Assembly (NCBI GenBank): GCA_001874335.1
Contig: MPDE01000004.1
Coordinates: 62,001-126,000, forward strand
Source of the DNA: Bacteroidetes bacterium MedPE-SWsnd-G2
Lineage (GTDB): Bacteria; Bacteroidota; Bacteroidia; Flavobacteriales; Flavobacteriaceae
Direction of reading: 5' to 3'
DNA: 64,000 nucleotides
Part shown: positions 35,657-43,602 of the stretch, piece after piece
How positions within the stretch are numbered: position 1 is the stretch's first letter
How the letters are laid out: every line of letters begins with the position of its first letter
Notes under the pieces: generated by a model
The model's database searches: none
What the model was told of the DNA's origin: nothing
Seen by the model: the letters and a program-made list of their open reading frames with translations, nothing else
Program-made: the position numbers and the translations under genes

Positions 35657-38600
35657 TTATCGTTTTAATGCAAAGTGTCCTCTAAAAACTCTTCCGTCTT
35701 CTAAGGTGACGGCAAACCAATAATCACTTGCAGGGAGTGCATACCCGTTTAAAGTACCATCCCAACCAATCCCTAATGGATCTAATTCTTTAATTAATTT
35801 GCCATAGCGATCAAAAATGTAAATTATAGAATTAGGTTGAAACTGAGAGCTTAAACCTTTTACTTGCCAAGTGTCATTATAGGTGTCGTTATTAGGCGTG
35901 AAAAATTTAGGAAATCCAATTACAGATACCAGGTCATCCACGACACCACAATTATTTTTATCTCGAACATAAATGGTATGAAACCCAGACAATACATTTT
36001 CAAAAACGTTGCTATCTTGATAGGGACCAAATTCTGAATCTATTGCATATTCGTAATCCCCTTCACCAGTAACAAACACAGTAATAGAATTGTTTGATGA
36101 GGCGTCTGAAATTTCAAAGCCTTCTATAGTTGCTATGTTTGAAGGTAATACGGTAATAGTTCTTGTTTTAAAACAACCATCAGTGTTTATGACATTAACG
36201 GTATAGGTGCCAGGTTCATTTACCATTATTTCTGAGGATGTTTCACCTGTAGACCATTCAAAATAATAGAAATTTGGAAGGTCGTTTATTAATCCGGCGG
36301 TTAGTGTAATTGTTTCTGGAAAGAAATTTAAGCAGTATAAGGTTTCAAATTCGGTTTCAATTTGAGGTAATTCATAAACCACTAAATTTATTTCGCTTAT
36401 ACCAAAGCAAGCATTCATGTTTTCTCCACGAGCATAAATTATTTGTTGGTATGGTGTGGTGTTGGTGTAATTTAGTCCAATTGAATTTTGTTCTGTAAGT
36501 GCGTCTTCATAATTTTCATAAAAACTAATTTCGGTATCAATTGGAGTTTCATTTTCTAATTGTTCTAATACCGAATTTAAATTAAAAGTTTGAAATCCGT
36601 CTTCTGTGCCGTCATCGTCACAAGTAGTTAATTCTATATTGCTGATAGCAGTGCTGCTAATGTCTAATGTAATTGTGCTAAAACTGATGCATCCTGTAAG
36701 GTCATTAACAACCTTGGCAATTAAAATTTGAGGATTGAAGAAGTTTTCAAAAAAATCGGGATTTAATTCGTTTTCATGATTTTCAGCATCTTCAATATCT
36801 AAAAAGAAATGTACAGTTCTATCTGCTTCACCTTCTGTGATATCTTCTGTAATTTGATTAAGATTAAATATCGTAAACCCTTCAGAAATGCCATCTTCGT
36901 CACATTGTATAAGACTAACATCATTTGCTATGGGCGAGTTATTAATTATTAAAGAAAATGAATCGACACTAAAACAATCTGGGTTCTCGTTATTTTCAAT
37001 TCTAACAAATAGTTCTTCTTGGTTTGGGGTTACATTAGTATAAATATTAGGTAATGCATTGGTGTTGTTTATTGCATTATCTTCGGAATTGTGATAGGTA
37101 ATTGAGAATAAATTTTCGTCCTGATCACCTAATATTTGAGGGTTAAATTCTGTTAAGTCAAAAGTAGCAATCCCGTCCATGGTGTCTTGATTCATTTCTG
37201 AATCACAAATGATAAAATCGTCATTAGATTCAACATTTGGCGTTAAGTATGTTTTGATTTGGAACTCGCCAAAATCTTTACAAATTTCATTTTCATCGTT
37301 TTGTAATACGGCATAGATAGTTTGAAACTCCCCATTGCCAGTATAATCAAAAGCGCCAATAATCTCGTTCATATTATTTATTGCATCCTCCATAGAGGTG
37401 TAATAATGCACCGAATAATTTGCAGGGTCTTGTGCTCCTAAAATGGCACTGTCATTTATTGTAAGATCAAATTGCGAATTAAATGTAGAATTACAGTTTT
37501 CAATATTTGGTGCAGAAACTAAAATTGGAATATCGTGATAAGTAACAATAGCCTCCCCTTCAATGGGACATTCGCCATTGTTAGGCTCAATAAAAACTTC
37601 ATAGAATCCTGGTTCGTCAACAAAAAGTTGATAGGTTGTTTCTGATATTGGAGCTCCATCTTTAGACCAAGAATAGAATGCTCCATCTATTTCTTCTGCA
37701 GTTAGAGTGTAATCAGAACCATTACATAGCTTCAATTCAGTTGTGCTAATGCCGTTTTGAATGATATCAATCGTTGAGTTAAATAGGGATTGAATGAAGG
37801 GAGGAAGGCCAATTCTGGATAAATTCTGAAAATTATTATTGACATCTACCAACAATCCATTTTCCACAAAATTTGCTTCATTTCCAATTAATTCTGGGTT
37901 ATTAATGACTCCTAAATATTGTCCTGTTGTCCCAAAATTTGAAAAATCCATTTGAGCCCTATAAATTTTTTGATTAAGACCTAATTGAAGAGCACCTGCG
38001 GTTAAGGTATTGGAAGTGTGAATTACGGTTTGGGAATCAGAAATATTATCACTTAATAGATCCCATTGTAAAACTTGACTACTCCCATTTCCTGCAGGTC
38101 CTAATCCAATAGTCGCATATACTTTTGTGTTTTCAGCAGAAAACTCTACGCCATAAGGACTATCACCATTTTCGGGACCATAAATTTCTTGTTCGTTTGA
38201 AACAATGCCTGTGTCATTATCAAAATCGAAAAGGTAAACTCCTCCAGCAGCATCTTGTCCTGTGTTTTCAGAAAAACCAAAATGTGCGACTACTAATTTT
38301 GTGCCGTCAGGAGATGCTTTAATATATCCCAAAGAGTTACGTCTATATCCTGAAACAGGAACTTCTGGGCCTACTTCAGAAATGACTGGAGTGGTTTCTA
38401 CGCCATTTTCATCAATCTTAAAAGCGTAAAATTTGTTAGTAAAATGTGTGATTACCCAAAATGAAGAGCAATCGTCAGCTTTTACGGCAGTTATTTTTTC
38501 AGAACATTTATAATCTACTTCGTCGGGGTTTGTTGGGTCGAAGGTTTCTAAGGTGATGTTTTTCTCTAAAGGATCGACGTCTCCTAATCCACCTTCTAAA

Positions 38601-39061
38601 CTCATATCTACTAAGGAATATGCTAGCCCATCATTTACACCATCACCATCTACTTCATTAGGGAAAGCACTACTATTAAAATGATGAGGTTCATCAACTG
38701 TAAAGATGTAATAGAAATTAGCATCTTGTGGTTTCGGAACAATTAAGCCGGAGGAAGTACTGGAATCGTCACCTAATAAGCCTGTATTAAAATTTTCATT
38801 TGCATTTGGCATGGGTTGATGGTTACTATTCCAAATGGTTCGGCCATCTGAATAAAATAGTAAATCACCATTTTGGTCAGAAATAGAGGTGCAGCCTTCA
38901 AGTGTGTTTAATTCGCCATTTGTTATTGCAGTTACAGTATTGGTACTTGTGTCAAATTGTAAACCTGCATTTTGGCCAAAATACCAAACAGAAGCTTCGT
39001 TTTGAGCATGTAGAATTCCGCTAAATATCAGCAAAAAAAAGGGGAAGTAGAAATTTTTCAT
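35657..39061 (-). CDS. T9SS type B cargo with propeller-like head and 4 modules (1134 aa)
   Basis: The start is placed at ATG 39061 (MKNFYFPFFLLIFSGILHAQ), a complete signal peptide; a GTG four codons upstream is less likely. The head (about 22-430) is a beta-propeller-like region typical of Bacteroidota T9SS proteins: VWYFGQNAGLQFDTSTNTV, LLFYSDGRTIWNSNHQPM, FYYIFTVDEPHH, VVAHFGFS and YGVEFSAENTKVYAT. Then come an Ig-like domain (about 455-515), four modules (about 522-910), an Ig-like domain ending GTYTVNVINTDGC, a pre-CTD domain and the type B sorting domain (KFFTPNNDTYNDTWQVKGL to FRGHFALKR). It begins 27 bases after the ABC permease stop, so it may be cotranscribed with the transporter. 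Confidence 0.92.
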   Translation of the reverse strand: MKNFYFPFFLLIFSGILHAQNEASVWYFGQNAGLQFDTSTNTVTAITNGELNTLEGCTSISDQNGDLLFYSDGRTIWNSNHQPMPNANENFNTGLLGDDSSTSSGLIVPKPQDANFYYIFTVDEPHHFNSSAFPNEVDGDGVNDGLAYSLVDMSLEGGLGDVDPLEKNITLETFDPTNPDEVDYKCSEKITAVKADDCSSFWVITHFTNKFYAFKIDENGVETTPVISEVGPEVPVSGYRRNSLGYIKASPDGTKLVVAHFGFSENTGQDAAGGVYLFDFDNDTGIVSNEQEIYGPENGDSPYGVEFSAENTKVYATIGLGPAGNGSSQVLQWDLLSDNISDSQTVIHTSNTLTAGALQLGLNQKIYRAQMDFSNFGTTGQYLGVINNPELIGNEANFVENGLLVDVNNNFQNLSRIGLPPFIQSLFNSTIDIIQNGISTTELKLCNGSDYTLTAEEIDGAFYSWSKDGAPISETTYQLFVDEPGFYEVFIEPNNGECPIEGEAIVTYHDIPILVSAPNIENCNSTFNSQFDLTINDSAILGAQDPANYSVHYYTSMEDAINNMNEIIGAFDYTGNGEFQTIYAVLQNDENEICKDFGEFQIKTYLTPNVESNDDFIICDSEMNQDTMDGIATFDLTEFNPQILGDQDENLFSITYHNSEDNAINNTNALPNIYTNVTPNQEELFVRIENNENPDCFSVDSFSLIINNSPIANDVSLIQCDEDGISEGFTIFNLNQITEDITEGEADRTVHFFLDIEDAENHENELNPDFFENFFNPQILIAKVVNDLTGCISFSTITLDISSTAISNIELTTCDDDGTEDGFQTFNLNSVLEQLENETPIDTEISFYENYEDALTEQNSIGLNYTNTTPYQQIIYARGENMNACFGISEINLVVYELPQIETEFETLYCLNFFPETITLTAGLINDLPNFYYFEWSTGETSSEIMVNEPGTYTVNVINTDGCFKTRTITVLPSNIATIEGFEISDASSNNSITVFVTGEGDYEYAIDSEFGPYQDSNVFENVLSGFHTIYVRDKNNCGVVDDLVSVIGFPKFFTPNNDTYNDTWQVKGLSSQFQPNSIIYIFDRYGKLIKELDPLGIGWDGTLNGYALPASDYWFAVTLEDGRVFRGHFALKR
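36335..37497 (-). repeat. Four CDxDxDG modules in the 1134-aa cargo
   Basis: Heads CNSTFN, CDSEMNQDTMDG, CDEDGISEG and CDDDGTEDG. The last two match the last two of the 813-aa cargo almost residue for residue in the head (GFTIFNL and GFQTFNL). Confidence 0.85.
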
Positions 39062-39088
39062 AAATGATAGCACAGGCTACCAAATATA

Positions 39089-39913
39089 TTATAAATCTCT
39101 GTTCTTTAATAATCTGTAAGACAAAAAGACAAATAATGCCGTCCATCCCATAACTATAACAATTTCATACCAATGTACTGCGTAATCGTAAACTACTTCT
39201 GTCTTATCTGGGAATTTGGTCATGACCATGCGTTGAATTGGTTGGTCTATAAGTTTATACATGGATTCTAAAGGCAAAAAGTTTTTAATTTTCCACGCTA
39301 AATCTTGATCAAAATTATAGGCAAATACTCCAAAAACTATCCACTCTAAAATATACTGAATAACTAAAAAGCCGAGTGCGAATGCAGATCGTTTTACAAG
39401 CATCCCAAAGAACAAACTCAAACTAAAGAATCCAACCAATTTTACGAAGTATGCCAAAACAAATTCAATTTCTCTGAAAATTATAGAGGCTTCTGTATAA
39501 CTTGAGTAATACATTCCTATGGCAAAAGACGCTAAGAATATAAGTATTGTAGCAATTAATGAAAAGAAAACAATGGTATAGAACTTGGATAATATAAATT
39601 CCTTTTTAGATAAGCCATCAATTAAGTTCTGCTTTAAAGTTTTATAGCTGTATTCATTACCAATCATACTAACCACAACTATAGCAAAGAAAAATTTGAA
39701 TAGAGAGGCGAAAAAGGTGGTAATGTGCCAGATTATTGGAAAATTATAAATACCAAATTCACCTAATTCTAAAGTGAAAAGTCCGAAAAAATTAATTTTT
39801 ATGGATGACAGAATTAGAACTGTAAATGGTAATACAAATGAGATGAAAATAAGAACTTTACTGGCCTTGTTTCTCAGTAATTTTTGTAATTCTATGGAGA
39901 TTAATCTATGCAT
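39089..39913 (-). CDS. ABC-2 family transporter permease
   Basis: A 274-residue integral membrane protein with six hydrophobic segments. The start MHRLISIELQKLLRNKASKVLI and the phrase NEYSYKTLKQNLIDGLSKKEFI between the second and third segments are typical of ABC-2 permeases of the bacitracin/lantibiotic-immunity or NosY/GldF type. It works with the ATPase encoded 20 bases upstream. The substrate is unknown. The stop lies 27 bases before the first T9SS cargo gene with no visible terminator. The short length and lack of a Gld-type periplasmic partner gene argue against calling it GldF. Confidence 0.9.
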   Translation of the reverse strand: MHRLISIELQKLLRNKASKVLIFISFVLPFTVLILSSIKINFFGLFTLELGEFGIYNFPIIWHITTFFASLFKFFFAIVVVSMIGNEYSYKTLKQNLIDGLSKKEFILSKFYTIVFFSLIATILIFLASFAIGMYYSSYTEASIIFREIEFVLAYFVKLVGFFSLSLFFGMLVKRSAFALGFLVIQYILEWIVFGVFAYNFDQDLAWKIKNFLPLESMYKLIDQPIQRMVMTKFPDKTEVVYDYAVHWYEIVIVMGWTALFVFLSYRLLKNRDL

Positions 39914-39933
39914 AATGGTTGGGTAATGAAATG

Positions 39934-40830
39934 TTAGTTGTTGTCAGTTAATTTTAAAAATTGTTCTTCTAAGCTTTCTTTACGTTTCACTAAATGCGAA
40001 AGGATAATACCTTTGTCAAACATTAGTTGATTGAATTTAGAAGCATCTAACGGTTCATTTAAAAACGCAGTGATTAAATCGTTTTCCTGACTAATTTTTC
40101 CAAATTTTTCATTCGATTCGAGGAATTGAACTAGTTGATTTGAGTCATTACATTTTAGTTCAAAAAAGCCATGACTTGATATCATTTCATCTACTCGTCC
40201 AGAATAAAGTTTTACGCCTTTTCTCAATACAACAACATGAGAACACACTTTTTCAACTTCATCAAGTAGGTGAGACGCTAACAATATTGTTGTTCCGTCG
40301 GTGGCAATCTCTTTGATTAATTCTCTAATTTGATGAATACCTTGAGGATCTAATCCGTTTGTAGGCTCGTCTAAAATTAATATCTCTGGATCGTTTAATA
40401 GCGCTGAAGCGATAGCTAAACGCTGTTTCATACCTAAGGAGTAGGTTTTAAACTTACTGTCTTTTCGGTCTAATAAGCCTACAAGTTTTAGTTTTTCTTC
40501 AACTTTAGAATAATCAACACCTTTTATTTTACAAACCAATTCTAAGTTTTGGGTTGCAGTCATGTAAGGGTAAAAATTTGGTCGCTCAATTATTGCGCCA
40601 ACTTTTTTTAAGGCTTCGTGAGTAGACATTTCACCATTAAACCATCTAAAGTCTCCAGAAGTTTTGTTAACTACATTTAGAGCTATGCCAAGAGTAGTAG
40701 ACTTTCCAGAGCCATTTGGTCCTAAAATGCCGTAAACATTTCCTTTGTTAATGGTAAACGATAAATCGCTAACTGCAGTAAGGTTACCAAATTTTTTGGT
40801 GAGGTTGTTGATGGTTAAAATTTGATCCAA
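39934..40830 (-). CDS. ABC transporter ATP-binding protein, probable TTG start
   Basis: A 298-residue ATPase. Walker A is YGILGPNGSGKSTTLGIAL (about residues 33-51). The signature is YSLGMKQRLAIASALL, Walker B EILILDEPTNGLDPQG and the switch His is in LLASHLLDEVEKV. A C-terminal extension of about 80 residues is common in ABC-2 exporter ATPases. The N-terminus MDQILTINNLTKKFGNL fits the family but is encoded from TTG; no ATG or GTG in frame lies between it and the upstream stop. It pairs with the permease 20 bases downstream. First gene of the run into the T9SS cluster. Confidence 0.93.
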   Translation of the reverse strand: MDQILTINNLTKKFGNLTAVSDLSFTINKGNVYGILGPNGSGKSTTLGIALNVVNKTSGDFRWFNGEMSTHEALKKVGAIIERPNFYPYMTATQNLELVCKIKGVDYSKVEEKLKLVGLLDRKDSKFKTYSLGMKQRLAIASALLNDPEILILDEPTNGLDPQGIHQIRELIKEIATDGTTILLASHLLDEVEKVCSHVVVLRKGVKLYSGRVDEMISSHGFFELKCNDSNQLVQFLESNEKFGKISQENDLITAFLNEPLDASKFNQLMFDKGIILSHLVKRKESLEEQFLKLTDNN

Positions 40831-40928
40831 TGTCGTGTAATTGATTAGTTATAAAGGTAAGACGAACAGATTTAAAAAATGTTACAACCCTTAAATACAG
40901 AGTCCTCCAAATTGATTAAATTTAGGGT

Positions 40929-41993
40929 ATGGATGGTGATGATATAAAAATTTCGAAAAGGAAACCCTCTTATCCGGTTTCTAAACAATTGAGTAGTTAT
41001 TTGTCAACTTACAAGCGTAATGTTAGAATTCCTATATTCTATGATGATTTGTTGCGTTTTGATGGTTCGATAATAGTTTATGACGAAGATGATAATGATA
41101 CACTTTGGGTACGTGTATATTATAATGAATTTGAAAGGGAGGAGATTGATGCTAATTTAAAAAAGATTTATACTATTCTGTATTCAGATGGTACCGAAGG
41201 TCTTACAAAGCATTTAAATATTGATGCTGTTGACTATTGTACGTTTGGTAATTCTAAGCCTTTCAGAATTAAAATTAGAAATATTTTGAATGACAACTAT
41301 ACCTATTTCTATGTGAAAAAGGCTGATGCTTCTCGTATTTATGGTTTAGAATTAGAGCATATGCTATCGCCTCATAACTTAAGTTTTTTAGTATATGGGG
41401 ACACTTTAATCGAGGATCATATATCGGGTATTCCTGGAGATGAGTTTATTACAAAAATGTTACCCGAACGAACTAAAAAAGAAAAAGCTCAAATAGCAAA
41501 AGAGTTTATCAAATTTAATGAGCGTTGTATGATTAGGTTGTTGGGTGATATGAGGTCTTATAACTATGTTGTGATACCTATTCATGATTTTGATCAAGAT
41601 GTTTACAAAATTAGAGCCATTGATTTTGATCAGCAATGTTATGAAGGTAAATTAAATATTTACAGGCCTCAATTTTTTAAGGAAAATGTAAATATGGTAA
41701 AGCTTGTTAGTGATGTGATACAAGAAACGTCTCTAAATCAATACGTGTTAGAAGAGCGCTCGGCAATTGCAAAACGATTGTTGAGCAACAAGGCTAGATT
41801 AGAGTTGTTAATAGAATGTATGAAATCTGATCATATTTCTAAAGAAGAAAACACCAATTTGCTTAAAAGCCAACTTCATGATTTAACTCATGATGTCAAC
41901 TTTAAAAGAAGTACCAATATGGGTGAGGTACTCGAGAGCGCCTTAGATTTTGTGAGACGTAATTACGAGAATATCAACACCAATTATGTGTAA
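40929..41993 (+). CDS. Conserved-looking hypothetical protein with possible kinase-like loop (354 aa)
   Basis: I do not recognise a named family. It is a soluble, charged 354-residue protein with no signal peptide or membrane segment. The N-terminal half is beta-rich (PIFYDDLLRFDGSIIVYDED, LWVRVYYNEFEREEI). In the middle, CMIRLLGDMRSYNYVVIPI is followed about 20 residues later by YKIRAIDFDQQCYEG. The spacing and the GD...N...DFD pattern recall the catalytic and metal-binding loops of aminoglycoside-phosphotransferase/HipA-type kinases, but the first His/Asp of the canonical HGD is replaced by LGD, so this is a hypothesis. The C-terminal 90 residues are helical (RLLSNKARLELLIECMKSD). It is divergent from the ABC ATPase and converges with the next gene with a gap of 6 bases. 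Confidence 0.72.
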   Translation: MDGDDIKISKRKPSYPVSKQLSSYLSTYKRNVRIPIFYDDLLRFDGSIIVYDEDDNDTLWVRVYYNEFEREEIDANLKKIYTILYSDGTEGLTKHLNIDAVDYCTFGNSKPFRIKIRNILNDNYTYFYVKKADASRIYGLELEHMLSPHNLSFLVYGDTLIEDHISGIPGDEFITKMLPERTKKEKAQIAKEFIKFNERCMIRLLGDMRSYNYVVIPIHDFDQDVYKIRAIDFDQQCYEGKLNIYRPQFFKENVNMVKLVSDVIQETSLNQYVLEERSAIAKRLLSNKARLELLIECMKSDHISKEENTNLLKSQLHDLTHDVNFKRSTNMGEVLESALDFVRRNYENINTNYV

Positions 41994-41999
41994 ATTGGA

Positions 42000-42518
42000 C
42001 TAGTTCCAATTTTCGTTGAAGTCCATATTGTCGTAATCATCAAGATTAAAGTCGTCATCGACATCACCGTAAACATCTTCATCGGTCTCAGCTTCAAAAC
42101 TTTTGATAGGCGCTTCATCAGGAATTTGACCATGAACAAACATTAGGTTAGGATAATCTGTACCTTCAGCTTCTTCTACTATTTCTGCCAATTCAACAAA
42201 GAATGTCCACATGTTGAAAAAGTCATAAACGTAAATTAGTTTAGTTTGTGCTTCATGAACAATATCATTAATAGTGGTATTGCTCATTAATTTAGATTCG
42301 GCTTCCCCTTCACTAATATCAAAAAGTGAAATTTCTTCACCTTGATTCCATTCGTCATCACTAACATAAAAAGAGGCCATTTCAGAACCGTCAAACCCGA
42401 ATGATTGTGCAATTATATTGTGCAAATCCTCGAGAGAGTCTGATTCCCTAATTTCTAAATCTCTTAAGATATCTTCATCTGTATCATTATCTAAGATGAC
42501 TCTAAATCTATAAATCAT
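42000..42518 (-). CDS. Plasmid pRiA4b ORF-3-like/IS1096 TnpR-like domain protein
   Basis: A 172-residue acidic protein. The opening IYRFRVILDNDTDEDILRDL, then DSLEDLHNIIAQSFGFDGSE, FYVSDDEWNQGEEISLFD and KLIYVYDFFNMWTFFVEL follow the pattern of the pRiA4b ORF-3 family, also labelled IS1096 passenger TnpR. Despite those names there is no transposase, inverted repeat or other mobile-element trace here, and the gene looks like a stable chromosomal gene. The function is unknown. The C-terminus is a highly acidic tail (about 40 residues, many Asp and Asn). Confidence 0.85.
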   Translation of the reverse strand: MIYRFRVILDNDTDEDILRDLEIRESDSLEDLHNIIAQSFGFDGSEMASFYVSDDEWNQGEEISLFDISEGEAESKLMSNTTINDIVHEAQTKLIYVYDFFNMWTFFVELAEIVEEAEGTDYPNLMFVHGQIPDEAPIKSFEAETDEDVYGDVDDDFNLDDYDNMDFNENWN

Positions 42519-42557
42519 AATCTAAATTTAATGATGCAAAAATAAGGCTTTTTTGAA

Positions 42558-43574
42558 TTATTTACTGAATCGATGTAAAGTAAATGTCATTGCACTCAAT
42601 AAGAAAAACGCACCTACTTGATGTGCAACACCTAACCAAACCGGAACTTGATAAATTAATGTGAATACACCCAACAAAAATTGAACAGCCAGTAAAATTA
42701 AAAGTGCATTTATTCCTTGTGTTTGAAGTTGGCTTAAAGCGTATTTTTTACTTTTAAACCATATACTAACAATTAAAATAACCACAACAAAAGCTAAGGT
42801 TCTATGAACAAATTGAACACCACTCTTCCCTTCAATAAAATTGAGGTAAGTTGGGCTTTTTTCAATGAATACCGTTTCATGAATCCAATGACCTTCACTC
42901 ATGGTTGGCCAAAAATTATGAATAAAACCGGCATCTAACCCAGCAACAAAAGCTCCATAAATTATCTGAATAATTAAAACAACAATGCTTATTGAAATAA
43001 ACCTTTTCATTTTAGGTATGGCAGGTTTATAATTTGGGAAAATGAGGTCTAATGCCACCCAAAAGGTGTAGGCAAAAGTTATAAATGCTGTTGTTAAATG
43101 TGCGGCTAATCGGTAATGACTCACATCAGGTCGGTCTACCAAACCACTTTTAACCATATACCACCCTAAAAAACCTTGGAAACCACCCATGATTAGTAGA
43201 GTGACACATTTTTTTATGGTTTCTGTTTTTAGACGTTTTTTTGCTAAAAAATACACAAAAGGAACAATGAAAACGATTCCAATTAATCGACCAATAAAGC
43301 GGTGCAGCCATTCCCAAAAATAGATGTCTTTAAAATCATCAATAGTAAAATGCGTGTTTAGTTTTTGGTATTCAGGATATTGTTTGTACAAATCGAAAGC
43401 AGCTTGCCACTCTACATCATTCATAGGAGGAAGCGTTCCTGAAATAAGTTTGTAATTTGAAATGGATAATCCAGAATGCGTTAGTCGTGTAATTCCGCCA
43501 ATTACAACCATAATAAATATTAAAATGCAACCTGTGAGTAACCAATAAATAACTGCTTTATTATCCTTTTTCAT
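42558..43574 (-). CDS. ctaA: Heme A synthase, COX15/CtaA family
   Basis: A 338-residue inner-membrane protein with about eight transmembrane helices. It converts heme O to heme A for cytochrome c oxidase. Landmarks: GGITRLTHSGLSISNYKLISG near the N-terminus, EWLHRFIGRLIG (His ligand), HYRLAAHLTTAFI and VQFHRTLAFVVV (His ligands of the second half), and VAHQVGAFFLLSA. The long first loop with FPPMN-like sequence (LPPMNDVEWQAAF, then YPEYQKLN) is typical of the COX15-type enzymes of alphaproteobacteria, mitochondria and Bacteroidota. Length is normal. The gene follows the CCA-adding enzyme gene by 28 bases. Confidence 0.95.
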   Translation of the reverse strand: MKKDNKAVIYWLLTGCILIFIMVVIGGITRLTHSGLSISNYKLISGTLPPMNDVEWQAAFDLYKQYPEYQKLNTHFTIDDFKDIYFWEWLHRFIGRLIGIVFIVPFVYFLAKKRLKTETIKKCVTLLIMGGFQGFLGWYMVKSGLVDRPDVSHYRLAAHLTTAFITFAYTFWVALDLIFPNYKPAIPKMKRFISISIVVLIIQIIYGAFVAGLDAGFIHNFWPTMSEGHWIHETVFIEKSPTYLNFIEGKSGVQFVHRTLAFVVVILIVSIWFKSKKYALSQLQTQGINALLILLAVQFLLGVFTLIYQVPVWLGVAHQVGAFFLLSAMTFTLHRFSK

Positions 43575-43602
43575 GTTTTAATTTTTTCAGACTATGTGCT
43601 TT

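Noticed and set aside
19041-39061. Calling the modules SprB repeats
   Set aside because: SprB repeats are about 40 residues with a CNGxxDGxI and GGTxPYxYxW pattern. The modules here are about 95 residues, lack the GG-PY-W part and have a different order of conserved strands.
19041-39061. Many open frames on the opposite strand of the cargo genes (60-90 codons)
   Set aside because: They mirror the coding pattern of the real genes, lack family resemblance and have no promoter or spacing typical of genes.
39089-40830. Naming the ABC pair gldA/gldF
   Set aside because: GldA-F-G act as a set and GldG is absent. The motifs fit a general ABC-2 exporter just as well, so no gene symbol is given.
42000-42518. 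Reading the pRiA4b ORF-3/IS1096-type protein as a mobile element
   Set aside because: No transposase, terminal inverted repeats or target duplication nearby; flanked by stable housekeeping genes.
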